NCBI GenBank assembly: GCA_900540705.1
Contig: UQGR01000019.1
Location: 1-36,984, forward strand
Reading direction: 5' to 3'
Length of the DNA: 36,984 bases
Source: an uncultured Mollicutes bacterium
Lineage (GTDB): Bacteria; Bacillota_I; Bacilli_A; Acholeplasmatales; Anaeroplasmataceae
A program made the translations under genes and the position numbers. Under the pieces are notes generated by a model. That model saw only the letters and a list, made by a program, of their open reading frames with translations, had not been told where the DNA came from and ran no database searches. Positions 24,889 through 31,827 of the stretch are shown piece by piece; position 1 is the stretch's first letter; each line of letters begins with the position of its first letter.

Positions 24889-26232
24889 ATGGTGAATTTC
24901 ACATTAGAACTAGATGAGAATAGTCCTTACTACATCCAAATCTATCAAACGATTGCCACTAGAATCAATCAAGGCGCTATTCAATCCTTAGAAAAGCTTC
25001 CCTCTAAACGAAAGCTGGCTGCTCATTTGAATGTAAGTACAAACACTATAGTAAATGCCTATAATCTGTTGTTAGACGAAGGTTATATCTTCAGTAAAGA
25101 AAAGAAAGGTTATTTTGTTACTCAGCAACAAAAATTAACGATAGTTCCAAAACCATCTTCTTTTCCCACTTTAGAAATGGATAGCTATCTATTTGATTTG
25201 ACAACTCAAAATACAATGGATAAAGACTTTTCCTTTACAGGCTTTCAAAAATGTGTACGTACTAGCCTAGCCGAACAAAACTACGTATTTAAATCTCCTT
25301 TAGAGGGCTTAGAAGGCTTAAGAAAAGCGATTGCCGAGCATTTATTAGAGAATAGAGGAATTAAAGCCAATTACCAGCAAATCATCATTGGTAATGGCTT
25401 AGAAATGATTTCCTCCCTATTTCCATTGTTAAAAGCGACCTGCTATGGACTAGAAAATCCCGGGTATCATAAGCTAGCAATTCTTTTAAAAAATCATCAT
25501 TTAGAAACAGAGTATGTAGAGCTAGATGCCAATGGAGTACAGCTTCCTAAGCAAAGTACTGTACTCTATACTACACCCTTTAATCAATTTCCAACTGGAA
25601 CTAAAATGTCAATTTCAAGAAAAAAGGAATTAATCCTCTGGGCTACCCAAGAAGACCACTATCTCATAGAGGATGACTTTGACGCTGAATTCCGAATAAA
25701 TGATGGTCCCACCACTGCCCTATATACCTTAAACCCTCAAAAGGTTATCTTCTTTTCCTCCTTTTCTTCTACCTTGTTTTCAGGAGCCAGAATTTCTTAC
25801 ATGATTCTTCCTGAGCCCCTTCTAGCAGAATATCAAAAACGCTATAAGGGTTATTCCAATCCTGTATCCAGCTTAGACCAAACCATTTTATTTCATTATT
25901 TAGAAAGTGGCGAATACGCAAAGCATATCAACCGACTTAAAAATCGTTACCTTAAGAAAAGAGAACTGATAAAGGAAGCTTTTAGGAACTGCAAAAATAT
26001 AAAAGTGGATTTAAAGAAAAATTATTTGTCTATGCTCATACATCTTAACAATAGTATTTCATTAGATGATTTTTTAATGGATTTGGAAAAAGAAAAAATC
26101 AAACTAAACTCCATCTCCTCTTATGACATACACCATAGGAAAAGCTATACTCTTATCATAGGATATACAAATATTGATGAAGAAAATCTAAAAAAAGCAT
26201 TAGCAATCATAAAAGAAAAAATAGAACACTAA
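24889..26232 (+). CDS. MocR-family regulator (GntR HTH + aminotransferase-like domain) lacking the PLP lysine
   Basis: 447 residues from ATG 24889 (GGTGAT upstream; a GTG at 24880 is less likely). Residues 1-75 form a GntR winged helix (KLPSKRKLAAHLNVSTNTIV). The rest is a fold-type-I aminotransferase-like domain (IIIGNGLEMISSLFPLL, YTTPFNQFPTGTKMS, LIEDDFDAEFR). The Schiff-base motif, normally FSKTL with Lys, reads SSFSSTLFSGARISYMI, so the lysine is Ser. The Asp that contacts the PLP ring is kept in DDFDAEF. It may bind PLP non-covalently or another ligand. No vitamin B6 genes adjoin. Confidence 0.88.
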   Translation: MVNFTLELDENSPYYIQIYQTIATRINQGAIQSLEKLPSKRKLAAHLNVSTNTIVNAYNLLLDEGYIFSKEKKGYFVTQQQKLTIVPKPSSFPTLEMDSYLFDLTTQNTMDKDFSFTGFQKCVRTSLAEQNYVFKSPLEGLEGLRKAIAEHLLENRGIKANYQQIIIGNGLEMISSLFPLLKATCYGLENPGYHKLAILLKNHHLETEYVELDANGVQLPKQSTVLYTTPFNQFPTGTKMSISRKKELILWATQEDHYLIEDDFDAEFRINDGPTTALYTLNPQKVIFFSSFSSTLFSGARISYMILPEPLLAEYQKRYKGYSNPVSSLDQTILFHYLESGEYAKHINRLKNRYLKKRELIKEAFRNCKNIKVDLKKNYLSMLIHLNNSISLDDFLMDLEKEKIKLNSISSYDIHHRKSYTLIIGYTNIDEENLKKALAIIKEKIEH

Positions 26233-26246
26233 GTTCTATTTTTTTA
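26215..26246. terminator. Bidirectional terminator spanning the stops of the MocR-like gene and galU
   Basis: ATAGAAC (26221-26227), loop ACTAA, GTTCTAT (26233-26239), then TTTTTT on the plus strand. The minus strand also ends in TTTTTTCTTTT. Both stop codons fall inside the hairpin. Confidence 0.8.
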
Positions 26247-27111
26247 CTCTTTTATTTATAATTTCCTGCATATCCTTTGCAAGATCTTCTCTTCCTAATG
26301 CAAAATCGACCGTTGCCTCTAGGAAGCCTTTTTTAGACCCTATATCATAACGTACTCCATCAATAGCTAAAGCATAGACCTTTTCCTTAGACATCATGCG
26401 TAAGATGGAATCCGTCAATTGAATTTCTCCTCCTGCACCACGGGTTTGATTTTTTAAGAATTCAAAAATGGTTGGAGTTAGTACATATCTTCCTCCAATA
26501 GCCAGATTGGAAGGAGCATCCTCCTTACTAGGCTTTTCTACTACACTCTTTAGTTCTAATAGTTTACCATCACTTGACTGCTTGGGCTCACAGATTCCAT
26601 ACTTGCTGACATCCTCCTCTGAAACTGCTAAAGTTCCTAGAATAGAGGAGCCCGTTTGTTGATAAGCATCTATCATCTGTTTTGTCGCAGGCTCCGTTCT
26701 ACCTACGTATACATCATCTCCAAGAAGTAACGCAAAGGGCTCATGGTTAGCAAAGGCTTCTGCACATAAAACGGCATGCCCTAATCCTAGCTGTTCCTCC
26801 TGATAAGTAAAAGAAACCTTGACCTTGTTAGGAAGCTCTTGAATTATTTCTAGTTCCTTCCTCTTGTTTTTAGATTCTAAAAAGTCTTCTAGAACCTCAT
26901 TATGTCCAAAGTGAGTTTTAATGCATTCTTTTTCTTTATTAATAATGATTAAAACTTCTTCAATTCCACTTTCAATGGCTTCTCTTACAATGTATTCTAC
27001 TGTTGGAATATCTACTAAAGGCAGCATCTCCTTTGGAACGGCCTTAGTAAATGGTAAAAATCTCGTGCCAAATCCAGCAGCTGGTATAACAGCCTTTCTT
27101 ACTTTCATCAT
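26236..27111 (-). CDS. galU: UTP-glucose-1-phosphate uridylyltransferase
   Basis: Makes UDP-glucose from UTP and glucose-1-phosphate for surface polysaccharides and glycolipids. It is 291 residues with the nucleotidyltransferase start IPAAGFGTRFLPFTKAVPKE, VEYIVREAIESGIEEVLII, the metal-ligand region LLGDDVYV, and VEKPSKEDAPSNLAIGGRYV. It follows a membrane-protein gene with a 3-base gap, so it is in that operon. Two ATGs are adjacent; GAGG lies 8 bases before the first. Confidence 0.96.
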   Translation of the reverse strand: MMKVRKAVIPAAGFGTRFLPFTKAVPKEMLPLVDIPTVEYIVREAIESGIEEVLIIINKEKECIKTHFGHNEVLEDFLESKNKRKELEIIQELPNKVKVSFTYQEEQLGLGHAVLCAEAFANHEPFALLLGDDVYVGRTEPATKQMIDAYQQTGSSILGTLAVSEEDVSKYGICEPKQSSDGKLLELKSVVEKPSKEDAPSNLAIGGRYVLTPTIFEFLKNQTRGAGGEIQLTDSILRMMSKEKVYALAIDGVRYDIGSKKGFLEATVDFALGREDLAKDMQEIINKRVKK

Positions 27112-27114
27112 AAA

Positions 27115-28356
27115 CTATTCCTCTTCTTTTTCTTCTGTTTCTGGTTCTCCCATTTCAGGTTCTGTATCTTTAGATTCTACAGAAGCTTCACTATCTAAAA
27201 CTTCCTTTGGCTGAGTAATTTCACTAGCGGTTACTTCTTCTAAAGTATCTTCAACGATTTCTGCTTCCTGGATTGTTTCCTTAGGCTCCTCTTTCACAGG
27301 CTTTCCTTTTCCAGAGGTCTTCACCCATTTACCATTGATTAAAATTTCATCATTCTTACCACCATAGTCTTTATAGTGATCCTTAGAGAATAAGTTTTTA
27401 ATTGCTTTAAAATGGAATAAAAGAATATATAGGATTGCAACAACCAGTAAATAAAGAGCTTCAATTCCAATCGTTTGCCATAACAAGGAGCCTGGAGCTA
27501 AATAAGCATCATCATGACGGAAGGTATAGCCAGTAGTCTCTTTATTCTCATCAAAGGTTTTAAACCAAGGCTCATAAAATTCATTAAATTTATCGGAAGC
27601 CTGATTGATTTTATCCTTATCATCATTGGCAGCTAAATATTCATCTAGATAAATATTGTAATTATCAAATAAATCCTGTAAATCTGTAAAGAAAGCTTGA
27701 TTAAAATTCAAGTCTACTGGTGCCTCATATACAACAACTCCTGTACTATCCATAAGCTGAAGCTTATCGATGTCTCCACCAATTTCCGAACGAATTTGAT
27801 TTAACTCAGTTTCACCCAATGTCAATCGCATAAATCCCCAGGTCTCCTGAGTGATGGTCACATTTCTTGTTGCATTTAAAAGAGCTTCCTCTTTTGTTCT
27901 GGGAGACTCAATATACTCACTAGAATTTATAGTATCACTCACAATAAAATAATAGTCATAGCACTTCTCTCCACTATAGAATCTAAAACCTGTTCTATTA
28001 TAGCTAGAATCAGAGCCAGTACTTACATCTGTATATGAAAACTTAGGCTTAAAAATATAAAAATAATAAGCTTTTTCATATCTTAAATACCGCGTAGAAT
28101 CAGAGCCATAGCTGATATTCCGTTCAGAGGTTGCTGGATAGATTTCGATATCTAGCTTGTCTGTATCATCTACAATTACAGACTTTGTGTCGAAGCATCC
28201 TTCCCAAATTTTAGGAACCTCATAATACTTTCCGCTATCAATTGCTTCATTTACAAGATTCGTTAAATGGTTGATTTGATTTGAATTATATCCGAATACG
28301 AATACCATAATACCAATAATTACGGCAATTCCTATATATAATATCTTTTTCCACAT
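27115..28356 (-). CDS. Membrane protein of unknown function with acidic C-terminal tail
   Basis: 413 residues, not recognised. One membrane helix at 4-24 (ILYIGIAVIIGIMVFVFGY), a large extracytoplasmic part of about 260 residues (KLDIEIYPATSERNISYGSD, then a coiled helical region), a second helix near 290-310 (IEALYLLVVAILYILLFHF), then a cytoplasmic tail with a very acidic end (EEKEEE). The topology resembles polysaccharide co-polymerases such as the Wzz-like protein at 33.3-34.6 kb, but sequence similarity is not evident. Co-transcribed with galU, which suggests an envelope role. Confidence 0.7.
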   Translation of the reverse strand: MWKKILYIGIAVIIGIMVFVFGYNSNQINHLTNLVNEAIDSGKYYEVPKIWEGCFDTKSVIVDDTDKLDIEIYPATSERNISYGSDSTRYLRYEKAYYFYIFKPKFSYTDVSTGSDSSYNRTGFRFYSGEKCYDYYFIVSDTINSSEYIESPRTKEEALLNATRNVTITQETWGFMRLTLGETELNQIRSEIGGDIDKLQLMDSTGVVVYEAPVDLNFNQAFFTDLQDLFDNYNIYLDEYLAANDDKDKINQASDKFNEFYEPWFKTFDENKETTGYTFRHDDAYLAPGSLLWQTIGIEALYLLVVAILYILLFHFKAIKNLFSKDHYKDYGGKNDEILINGKWVKTSGKGKPVKEEPKETIQEAEIVEDTLEEVTASEITQPKEVLDSEASVESKDTEPEMGEPETEEKEEE

Positions 28357-28381
28357 ATAAAAAATTTTCCTTTCAAATGTT

Positions 28382-28429
28382 ATTTTACCCTACGATAGTG
28401 ATTTTACCCTTTTTCAACAAAAAAATCAA
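28382..28429 (-). promoter_or_regulatory. Promoter of the membrane-protein/galU operon with a 10-bp direct repeat
   Basis: On the minus strand TTGATT (28424-28429), 17 bases, TAAAAT (28401-28406). ATTTTACCCT occurs at 28401-28410, over the -10, and again at 28382-28391, 19 bases apart. Two same-face sites suggest a regulator. Confidence 0.55.
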
Positions 28430-28520
28430 CTAAAAGTCTTTATAAAAACATTCTACCTAAAAAATATCTATTTTTTTTGTTGAAATATAACTTTAGGTTT
28501 TGAGTTTTTAAAAAAATCTC

Positions 28521-28548
28521 TTTACAAAATAAATAAATAAGGTATAAT
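28521..28548 (+). promoter_or_regulatory. Promoter of tRNA-His
   Basis: TTTACA (28521-28526), 16 bases, TATAAT (28543-28548), about 30 bases upstream of the mature 5' end. Confidence 0.7.
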
Positions 28549-28577
28549 AATAATGCACGTTTTATAACGGCTAAGAT

Positions 28578-28654
28578 GGCGTGCGTGGTGAAGTGGTTAA
28601 CACAGTAGATTGTGGCTCTACCATGCGCAGGTTCGATTCCTGTCGCACGCCCCA
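28578..28654 (+). tRNA. tRNA-His (GTG anticodon)
   Basis: Full cloverleaf. G-1 (28578) pairs with C73. Acceptor GCGTGCG pairs with CGCACGC. D-stem GTG/CAC. Anticodon stem GTAGA/TCTAC has loop TTGTGGC (anticodon GTG at 28612-28614). T-stem GCAGG/CCTGT has loop TTCGATT. CCA is encoded (28652-28654). The extra G at -1 is the histidine identity element. Has its own promoter and terminator; its 3' end is duplicated, diverged, at 29.9 kb. Confidence 0.97.
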
Positions 28655-28705
28655 GAACAAAGAACAAAAGGTCTACGGTTTTCCCTAGACCTTTTATTGT
28701 TTTTA
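28631..28705 (+). repeat. Copy A of tRNA-His 3'-end/terminator repeat (candidate att site)
   Basis: Runs from the T-arm of tRNA-His through its terminator. Core TCGCACGCCCCAGAACAAA (28643-28661) matches copy B at 17 of 19 positions. Confidence 0.6.
28666..28705 (+). terminator. Terminator of tRNA-His
   Basis: AAAAGGTCTA (28666-28675) pairs with TAGACCTTTT (28686-28695) around a 10-base loop, followed by ATTGTTTTTAT. A related hairpin occurs at 29936-29960. Confidence 0.8.
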
Positions 28706-28783
28706 TATGTAAAACATCACAATTGTATAGTCTTTTATTACTAAATATGCTATACTGAATCTATCTTAAAGAAAGTTGGAAAG

Positions 28784-28846
28784 ATGATGAAAATAAAAAG
28801 AATATCAATATTACAACTTTATAATATAACACTAGCTTCTCGTTAA
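28784..28846 (+). CDS. Candidate 20-residue leader peptide upstream of the RhuM-family gene
   Basis: ATG at 28784 after GTTGGAAAG encodes MMKIKRISILQLYNITLASR and stops at TAA 28844-28846, inside the loop of the terminator hairpin (28834-28857). A ribosome translating this ORF would cover the 5' arm of the hairpin and could let transcription pass into the RhuM gene. The layout resembles ribosome-mediated attenuation. A possible promoter is TTGTAT (28723-28728), 17 bases, TATGCT (28746-28751). Confidence 0.4.
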   Translation: MMKIKRISILQLYNITLASR

Positions 28847-28867
28847 TTCGGGAAGCTTTTTTTTTTT
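28834..28867 (+). terminator. Leader terminator/attenuator before the RhuM-family gene
   Basis: AGCTTCTCG (28834-28842), loop TTAATT, CGGGAAGCT (28849-28857) with one G-T pair, followed by ten T. It ends 23 bases before the ATG of the RhuM gene and overlaps the leader ORF. Confidence 0.8.
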
Positions 28868-28890
28868 GAGAAAACAAGGAGGCAAAAATA

Positions 28891-29780
28891 ATGAATAATC
28901 AAAAAAATGAATATGAAATTATCAAATTTGAGGATGGTGAATTTAGTCTAGATGTTAATGTGAGTCCTACTGAAGAAACAGTGTGGCTAACTCAAAATGA
29001 GATTGCACAGTTATTTGGAGTTGACAGAACTCGTATAACTAGACATATATCTAATATTTTGCATTCAAAAGAATTAAATTATCTAGTATGTGCGGAAAAC
29101 GCACGAACTGCAACTGATGGAAAAACATATATTGTAAAGCATTACAACTTAGATATGATTTTAGCTGTTGGATATCGTGTGAATTCGAAAAGAGGTATAC
29201 TATTTCGTAAATGGGTTTCTTCCATCTTAAAACAATATATGTTGAAAGGATATTCTGTCAATGAGAAAAGATGTCTAGATTGTCAAGATAATATTATATC
29301 TTTAAATAATAAAGTAAACACTTTAATTGAACATGATATCCATCACGCTCAAATGATTAAAGATTTATCTAATATAAATAACATCACAAGAGAAAAACTT
29401 TTTTATGAAGATGAAATCTATGATGCTTATTCTTATATTAAACAATTATTTTTATCTGCTAAATCTTCTATTATTCTAGTTGATGGTTATATTGATTTAT
29501 CTGTATTAGATATGTTGGTTGATGTATCAGTCCCTATTACGATTTATGCTTTTCCATCTTCTAGTTTAACAAAACAAGATATTCATACATTTAATATCAA
29601 ACATAATTTAGAAGTAATTCAAACAACTCTTATTCATGATAGATTTATCATTATAGATAACACGATTTATTTATGTGGTTCTTCTATTAAAGATGTGGGA
29701 AAAAAAGATTTGTTTTAACAAAATTAGATAGTATTAAAATTGAAGATATATTAAAAAGCATAATATCTACTAAACAATAA
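28891..29780 (+). pseudogene. RhuM-family (ORF6N-like) DNA-binding protein, frameshifted near the 3' end
   Basis: The RhuM-type N-terminal domain is clear: EETVWLTQNEIAQLFGVDRT, NSKRGILFRKWVSSILKQYM. The middle is helical. The C-terminal part (SIILVDGYIDLSVLDMLVDV, HDRFIIIDNTIYLCGSSIKD) is PLD-like, as in relatives. The zero frame ends at TAA 29716-29718 just after GKKDLF. Shifting by -1 at a run of seven A (29699-29705) gives GKKRFVLTKLDSIKIEDILK and a stop at 29778-29780, matching the usual family C-terminus. So either one A was lost or the run is a slippery site. RBS AAGGAGG. Relatives are phage-type antirepressor-like or bacterial accessory proteins; function unproven. Confidence 0.8.
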
Positions 29781-29894
29781 ATATTATGACTTATTTTTAT
29801 ATAGTATTAATCATTTTACATTTTGTTTCTTCAAGTAATGCTAAATCATATTCCATTGACACTCATAAAAGGTTAAAATAAGTTAGTATATTTA

Positions 29895-29974
29895 CGTTCG
29901 TTCGTGTCTCTTCGCACACCCCAAAACAAAAATGAGAGGTCTAAGTTATTTCCCTAGACCTTCTTCTTTTATAT
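29895..29974 (+). repeat. Copy B of tRNA-His 3'-end/terminator repeat
   Basis: GTTCG, then TCGCACACCCCAAAACAAA (29912-29930), then AGGTCTA...TAGACCTT and TTTTATAT follow the same order as the tRNA-His tail and terminator. No 5' half of a tRNA is visible upstream. It is best read as a displaced, diverged tRNA 3' end. Confidence 0.6.
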
Positions 29975-30015
29975 AAAAAGTATTAAAATCATTATAAGCA
30001 GTGTTATAGTATGAG

Positions 30016-30029
30016 CCCCTTTAAAGGGG
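30016..30029. repeat. Perfect 14-bp palindrome
   Basis: CCCCTTTAAAGGGG stands out in AT-rich noncoding DNA between copy B of the tRNA repeat and the nucleotidyltransferase gene. It is followed by GG and a run of A. Role unknown: an operator or part of a weak terminator. The rest of 29781-30069 shows nothing else I can support. Confidence 0.35.
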
Positions 30030-30069
30030 GGTAAAAAAAAGATAATATCATTACTTATTAAAGTTGATT

Positions 30070-30441
30070 TTATTTTTTCGCTTCAATTAATAAAATATCG
30101 GTTAAATCTTTTTCTCTTCCTAGTTTTCTTTTCATTTGGACAAGACCATCTATACTTATAACAGGGATGCCACTGACCAGTTCCACTTCACCCTCAATCC
30201 AATTTTCAAAAAGTACTACATCATTTGAATATCTAATTCTTCTATTTCCATCTTCACAATAGGATATTATATAACCCTGTTTTTCTAACTTATCTGCTAA
30301 AAATGTACTACATCCTAAATCAATATCATGAGTTTCAGTGCGAAAACCGTGTAAAACCATAGCCCCTCCAGCAACTACCTAATATTCTTCTTTAGGTAAA
30401 GAAAGCTCTTTGAGTCGTTGGAGTAAGGTATCTCTATTCAT
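30070..30441 (-). pseudogene. Small nucleotidyltransferase-like gene interrupted by TAG
   Basis: The real start is ATG 30441 with AGGAGG about 8 bases upstream. It encodes MNRDTLLQRLKELSLPKEEY, then TAG at 30379-30381 (codon 21), and the frame continues VVAGGAMVLHGFRTETHDID to a stop at 30070. The GG(x)nG(x)RxTxDID pattern is the start of the nucleotidyltransferase fold of MNT/AbiEii-type proteins. The stop most simply arose from TGG (Trp). Starting at the internal ATG 30360 would remove the GG motif. The lesion splits the RBS from the domain, so the gene is probably dead. Confidence 0.75.
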
Positions 30442-30498
30442 AATAGCATTTCCTCCTTAATCCAAATATTATAGGTGAAAGCCTACAATCAAACTTTT

Positions 30499-30924
30499 TC
30501 AGGCTTTTTTCTTTTCTGAATACTTTTGAATAAAATAACCAATGATATCCTTACGCTTTATAATGCCGATATACATTCCTCTATCATCGACCATAGGAAT
30601 AAAATTTTGTTCTAGGGATAAAACAAGAACATCCTTAATGGAACAGTTGATATCTAAGGATGTATAAGGTCGATAATGCTCTATTGTGTCTAAATAGGTA
30701 TCCTCTGCAGATTGGATATCAAAATTACAATGATTTTTTATATATCTTAGGATGTCTCCTTCAGAAACTGTTGATATATAATGGCCTTCCTTATCTATCA
30801 AAGGAACAACCGTAAATTTATGGTAATCGTATTTCTCCAAGGCCTGACGAATGGTAGCCTTGGAATCTAAATAAGAGGTCTTTTCTTTAGGGGTTAAAAC
30901 TGATAAAATATTTAGCATATTCAT
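30499..30924 (-). CDS. CBS-pair protein
   Basis: 141 residues made almost entirely of two CBS motifs: ATIRQALEKYDYHKFTVVPL with GHYISTVSEGDILRYI, then SIKDVLVLSLEQNFIPMV with GMYIGIIKRKDIIGYF. Stand-alone CBS pairs bind adenine nucleotides. Bacillus/Listeria proteins of this size (DarB/CbpB) bind c-di-AMP and control (p)ppGpp and pyruvate metabolism; this could be one, unproven. A TATAAT lies upstream near 30955. The TGA stop is within a GCCTGA...AGGC hairpin. Confidence 0.85.
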   Translation of the reverse strand: MNMLNILSVLTPKEKTSYLDSKATIRQALEKYDYHKFTVVPLIDKEGHYISTVSEGDILRYIKNHCNFDIQSAEDTYLDTIEHYRPYTSLDINCSIKDVLVLSLEQNFIPMVDDRGMYIGIIKRKDIIGYFIQKYSEKKKA

Positions 30925-31010
30925 ATTTCCTTTCTAAGCTTACTTGTACTTTAATTATAACGCATATTTTATGGGAAATCTACTAAAACCCCTCACATAT
31001 TTTTCCCATT

Positions 31011-31048
31011 TTTAAAAAATAAAAAGCCACTCGATTGAGTGACTTTTT
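31011..31048 (-). terminator. Terminator of rplS
   Basis: On the minus strand AAAAAGTCACTC, loop AATC, GAGTGGCTTTTT, followed by ATTTTT. It starts 3 bases after the rplS stop. Confidence 0.85.
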
Positions 31049-31051
31049 AAA

Positions 31052-31408
31052 TTATCGACGTTCCTTAATACGAGCAGCCTTAGCTGATAAGCTACGAATA
31101 TAGAATAGTCTAGCACGACGTACTTTACCTTTTCTAGTAACTTCAATATGGTCGATATTTGGTGAATGAATAGGGAATGTACGTTCAACACCAATTCCGT
31201 ATGACATTTTTCTAACTGTGAATGTTTCACCAATGCCAGTACCTTGACGCTTAATTACTAAGCCTTCAAAAACCTGAATACGATGTGTATCGCCTTCAAT
31301 GATTTTAACGAAAACCTTAACAGAATCACCTGCACGGAATGTAGGTCTATCCTTCAAATATTGTGCTGTAATTTCGTTAATTAAAGCTTGTCCTTTTGCG
31401 TTTGCCAT
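31052..31408 (-). CDS. rplS: 50S ribosomal protein L19
   Basis: 118 residues from ATG 31408 (AAGGAG 9 bases upstream; family start MANAKGQALINEIT). Conserved L19 parts: PTFRAGDSVKVFVKIIEGD, RIQVFEGLVIKRQGTGIGET, FTVRKMSYGIGVERTFPIHS and KVRRARLFYIRSLSAKAARI. It sits at the 30S-50S interface. It is transcribed alone from its own promoter with a structured leader; the usual partners rpsP, rimM and trmD are not next to it here. Confidence 0.98.
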   Translation of the reverse strand: MANAKGQALINEITAQYLKDRPTFRAGDSVKVFVKIIEGDTHRIQVFEGLVIKRQGTGIGETFTVRKMSYGIGVERTFPIHSPNIDHIEVTRKGKVRRARLFYIRSLSAKAARIKERR

Positions 31409-31494
31409 AAATCTCAACTCCTTATATACCAACGCTCATAGCCTATCTAATCCCATGTTGCCAGCGGAGCATTGTGCTTTGCTGATAAAACAGC
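31409..31494 (-). ncRNA. rplS 5' leader with hairpin (L19-leader candidate)
   Basis: From the predicted transcription start (~31494) to the ATG is about 86 bases, long for this genome. It holds the bulged hairpin CAGC-AA-AGCA-CAA-TGCT-CC-GCTG (31462-31484). Low-GC Firmicutes often have an autoregulatory L19 leader at this place, so this probably is one; I cannot run a covariance search. Confidence 0.5.
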
Positions 31495-31500
31495 TCTATC

Positions 31501-31529
31501 ATTTTAACATAATCCCATAGTTTATGCAA
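31501..31529 (-). promoter_or_regulatory. Promoter of rplS
   Basis: On the minus strand TTGCAT (31524-31529), 17 bases, TAAAAT (31501-31506). Confidence 0.7.
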
Positions 31530-31537
31530 CAATTTTA

Positions 31538-31825
31538 TTATTTTTTTCTTTTATAAAGTTGATAATACTGGTCAAAACAAGCCTCTATCACCTGTTCATT
31601 TTCCTCTAAAATAAGTTCTGCCTCATTTTCTGTAAATAGAATTCGAAATACTAGTACATCATCTGGATTTACATCTTTTGCAATAGGATGCAATATTGTG
31701 AAAATCTCTTCGTCTAAATTTATTAAAGCGACCTGTTCAAAGCGAAGCCATTCCTTATTTTTTCCTTGAATTTGGATAATGTCATGATTATTTTCATCTA
31801 AAATTTGTTCAATTATATTTTTCAT
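31538..31825 (-). CDS. DUF1292-like protein
   Basis: 95 residues with the DUF1292 layout: two short beta-hairpins (LRFEQVALINLDEEIFTILH, VLVFRILFTENEAELI) followed by an acidic helix (EEVIEACFDQYYQLYK type). Function unknown for the family. It starts 2 bases after the GH28 gene and is co-transcribed with it, though no functional link is known. Confidence 0.75.
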   Translation of the reverse strand: MKNIIEQILDENNHDIIQIQGKNKEWLRFEQVALINLDEEIFTILHPIAKDVNPDDVLVFRILFTENEAELILEENEQVIEACFDQYYQLYKRKK

Positions 31826-31827
31826 TT

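Noticed and set aside
28440..28667. 75-codon minus-strand open frame through tRNA-His
   Set aside because: It is antisense to a clear tRNA and has no RBS or family similarity.
29781..29894. Complete second tRNA-His gene at copy B
   Set aside because: No acceptor 5' arm, D-arm or anticodon arm is found upstream; only the 3' end and terminator are present.
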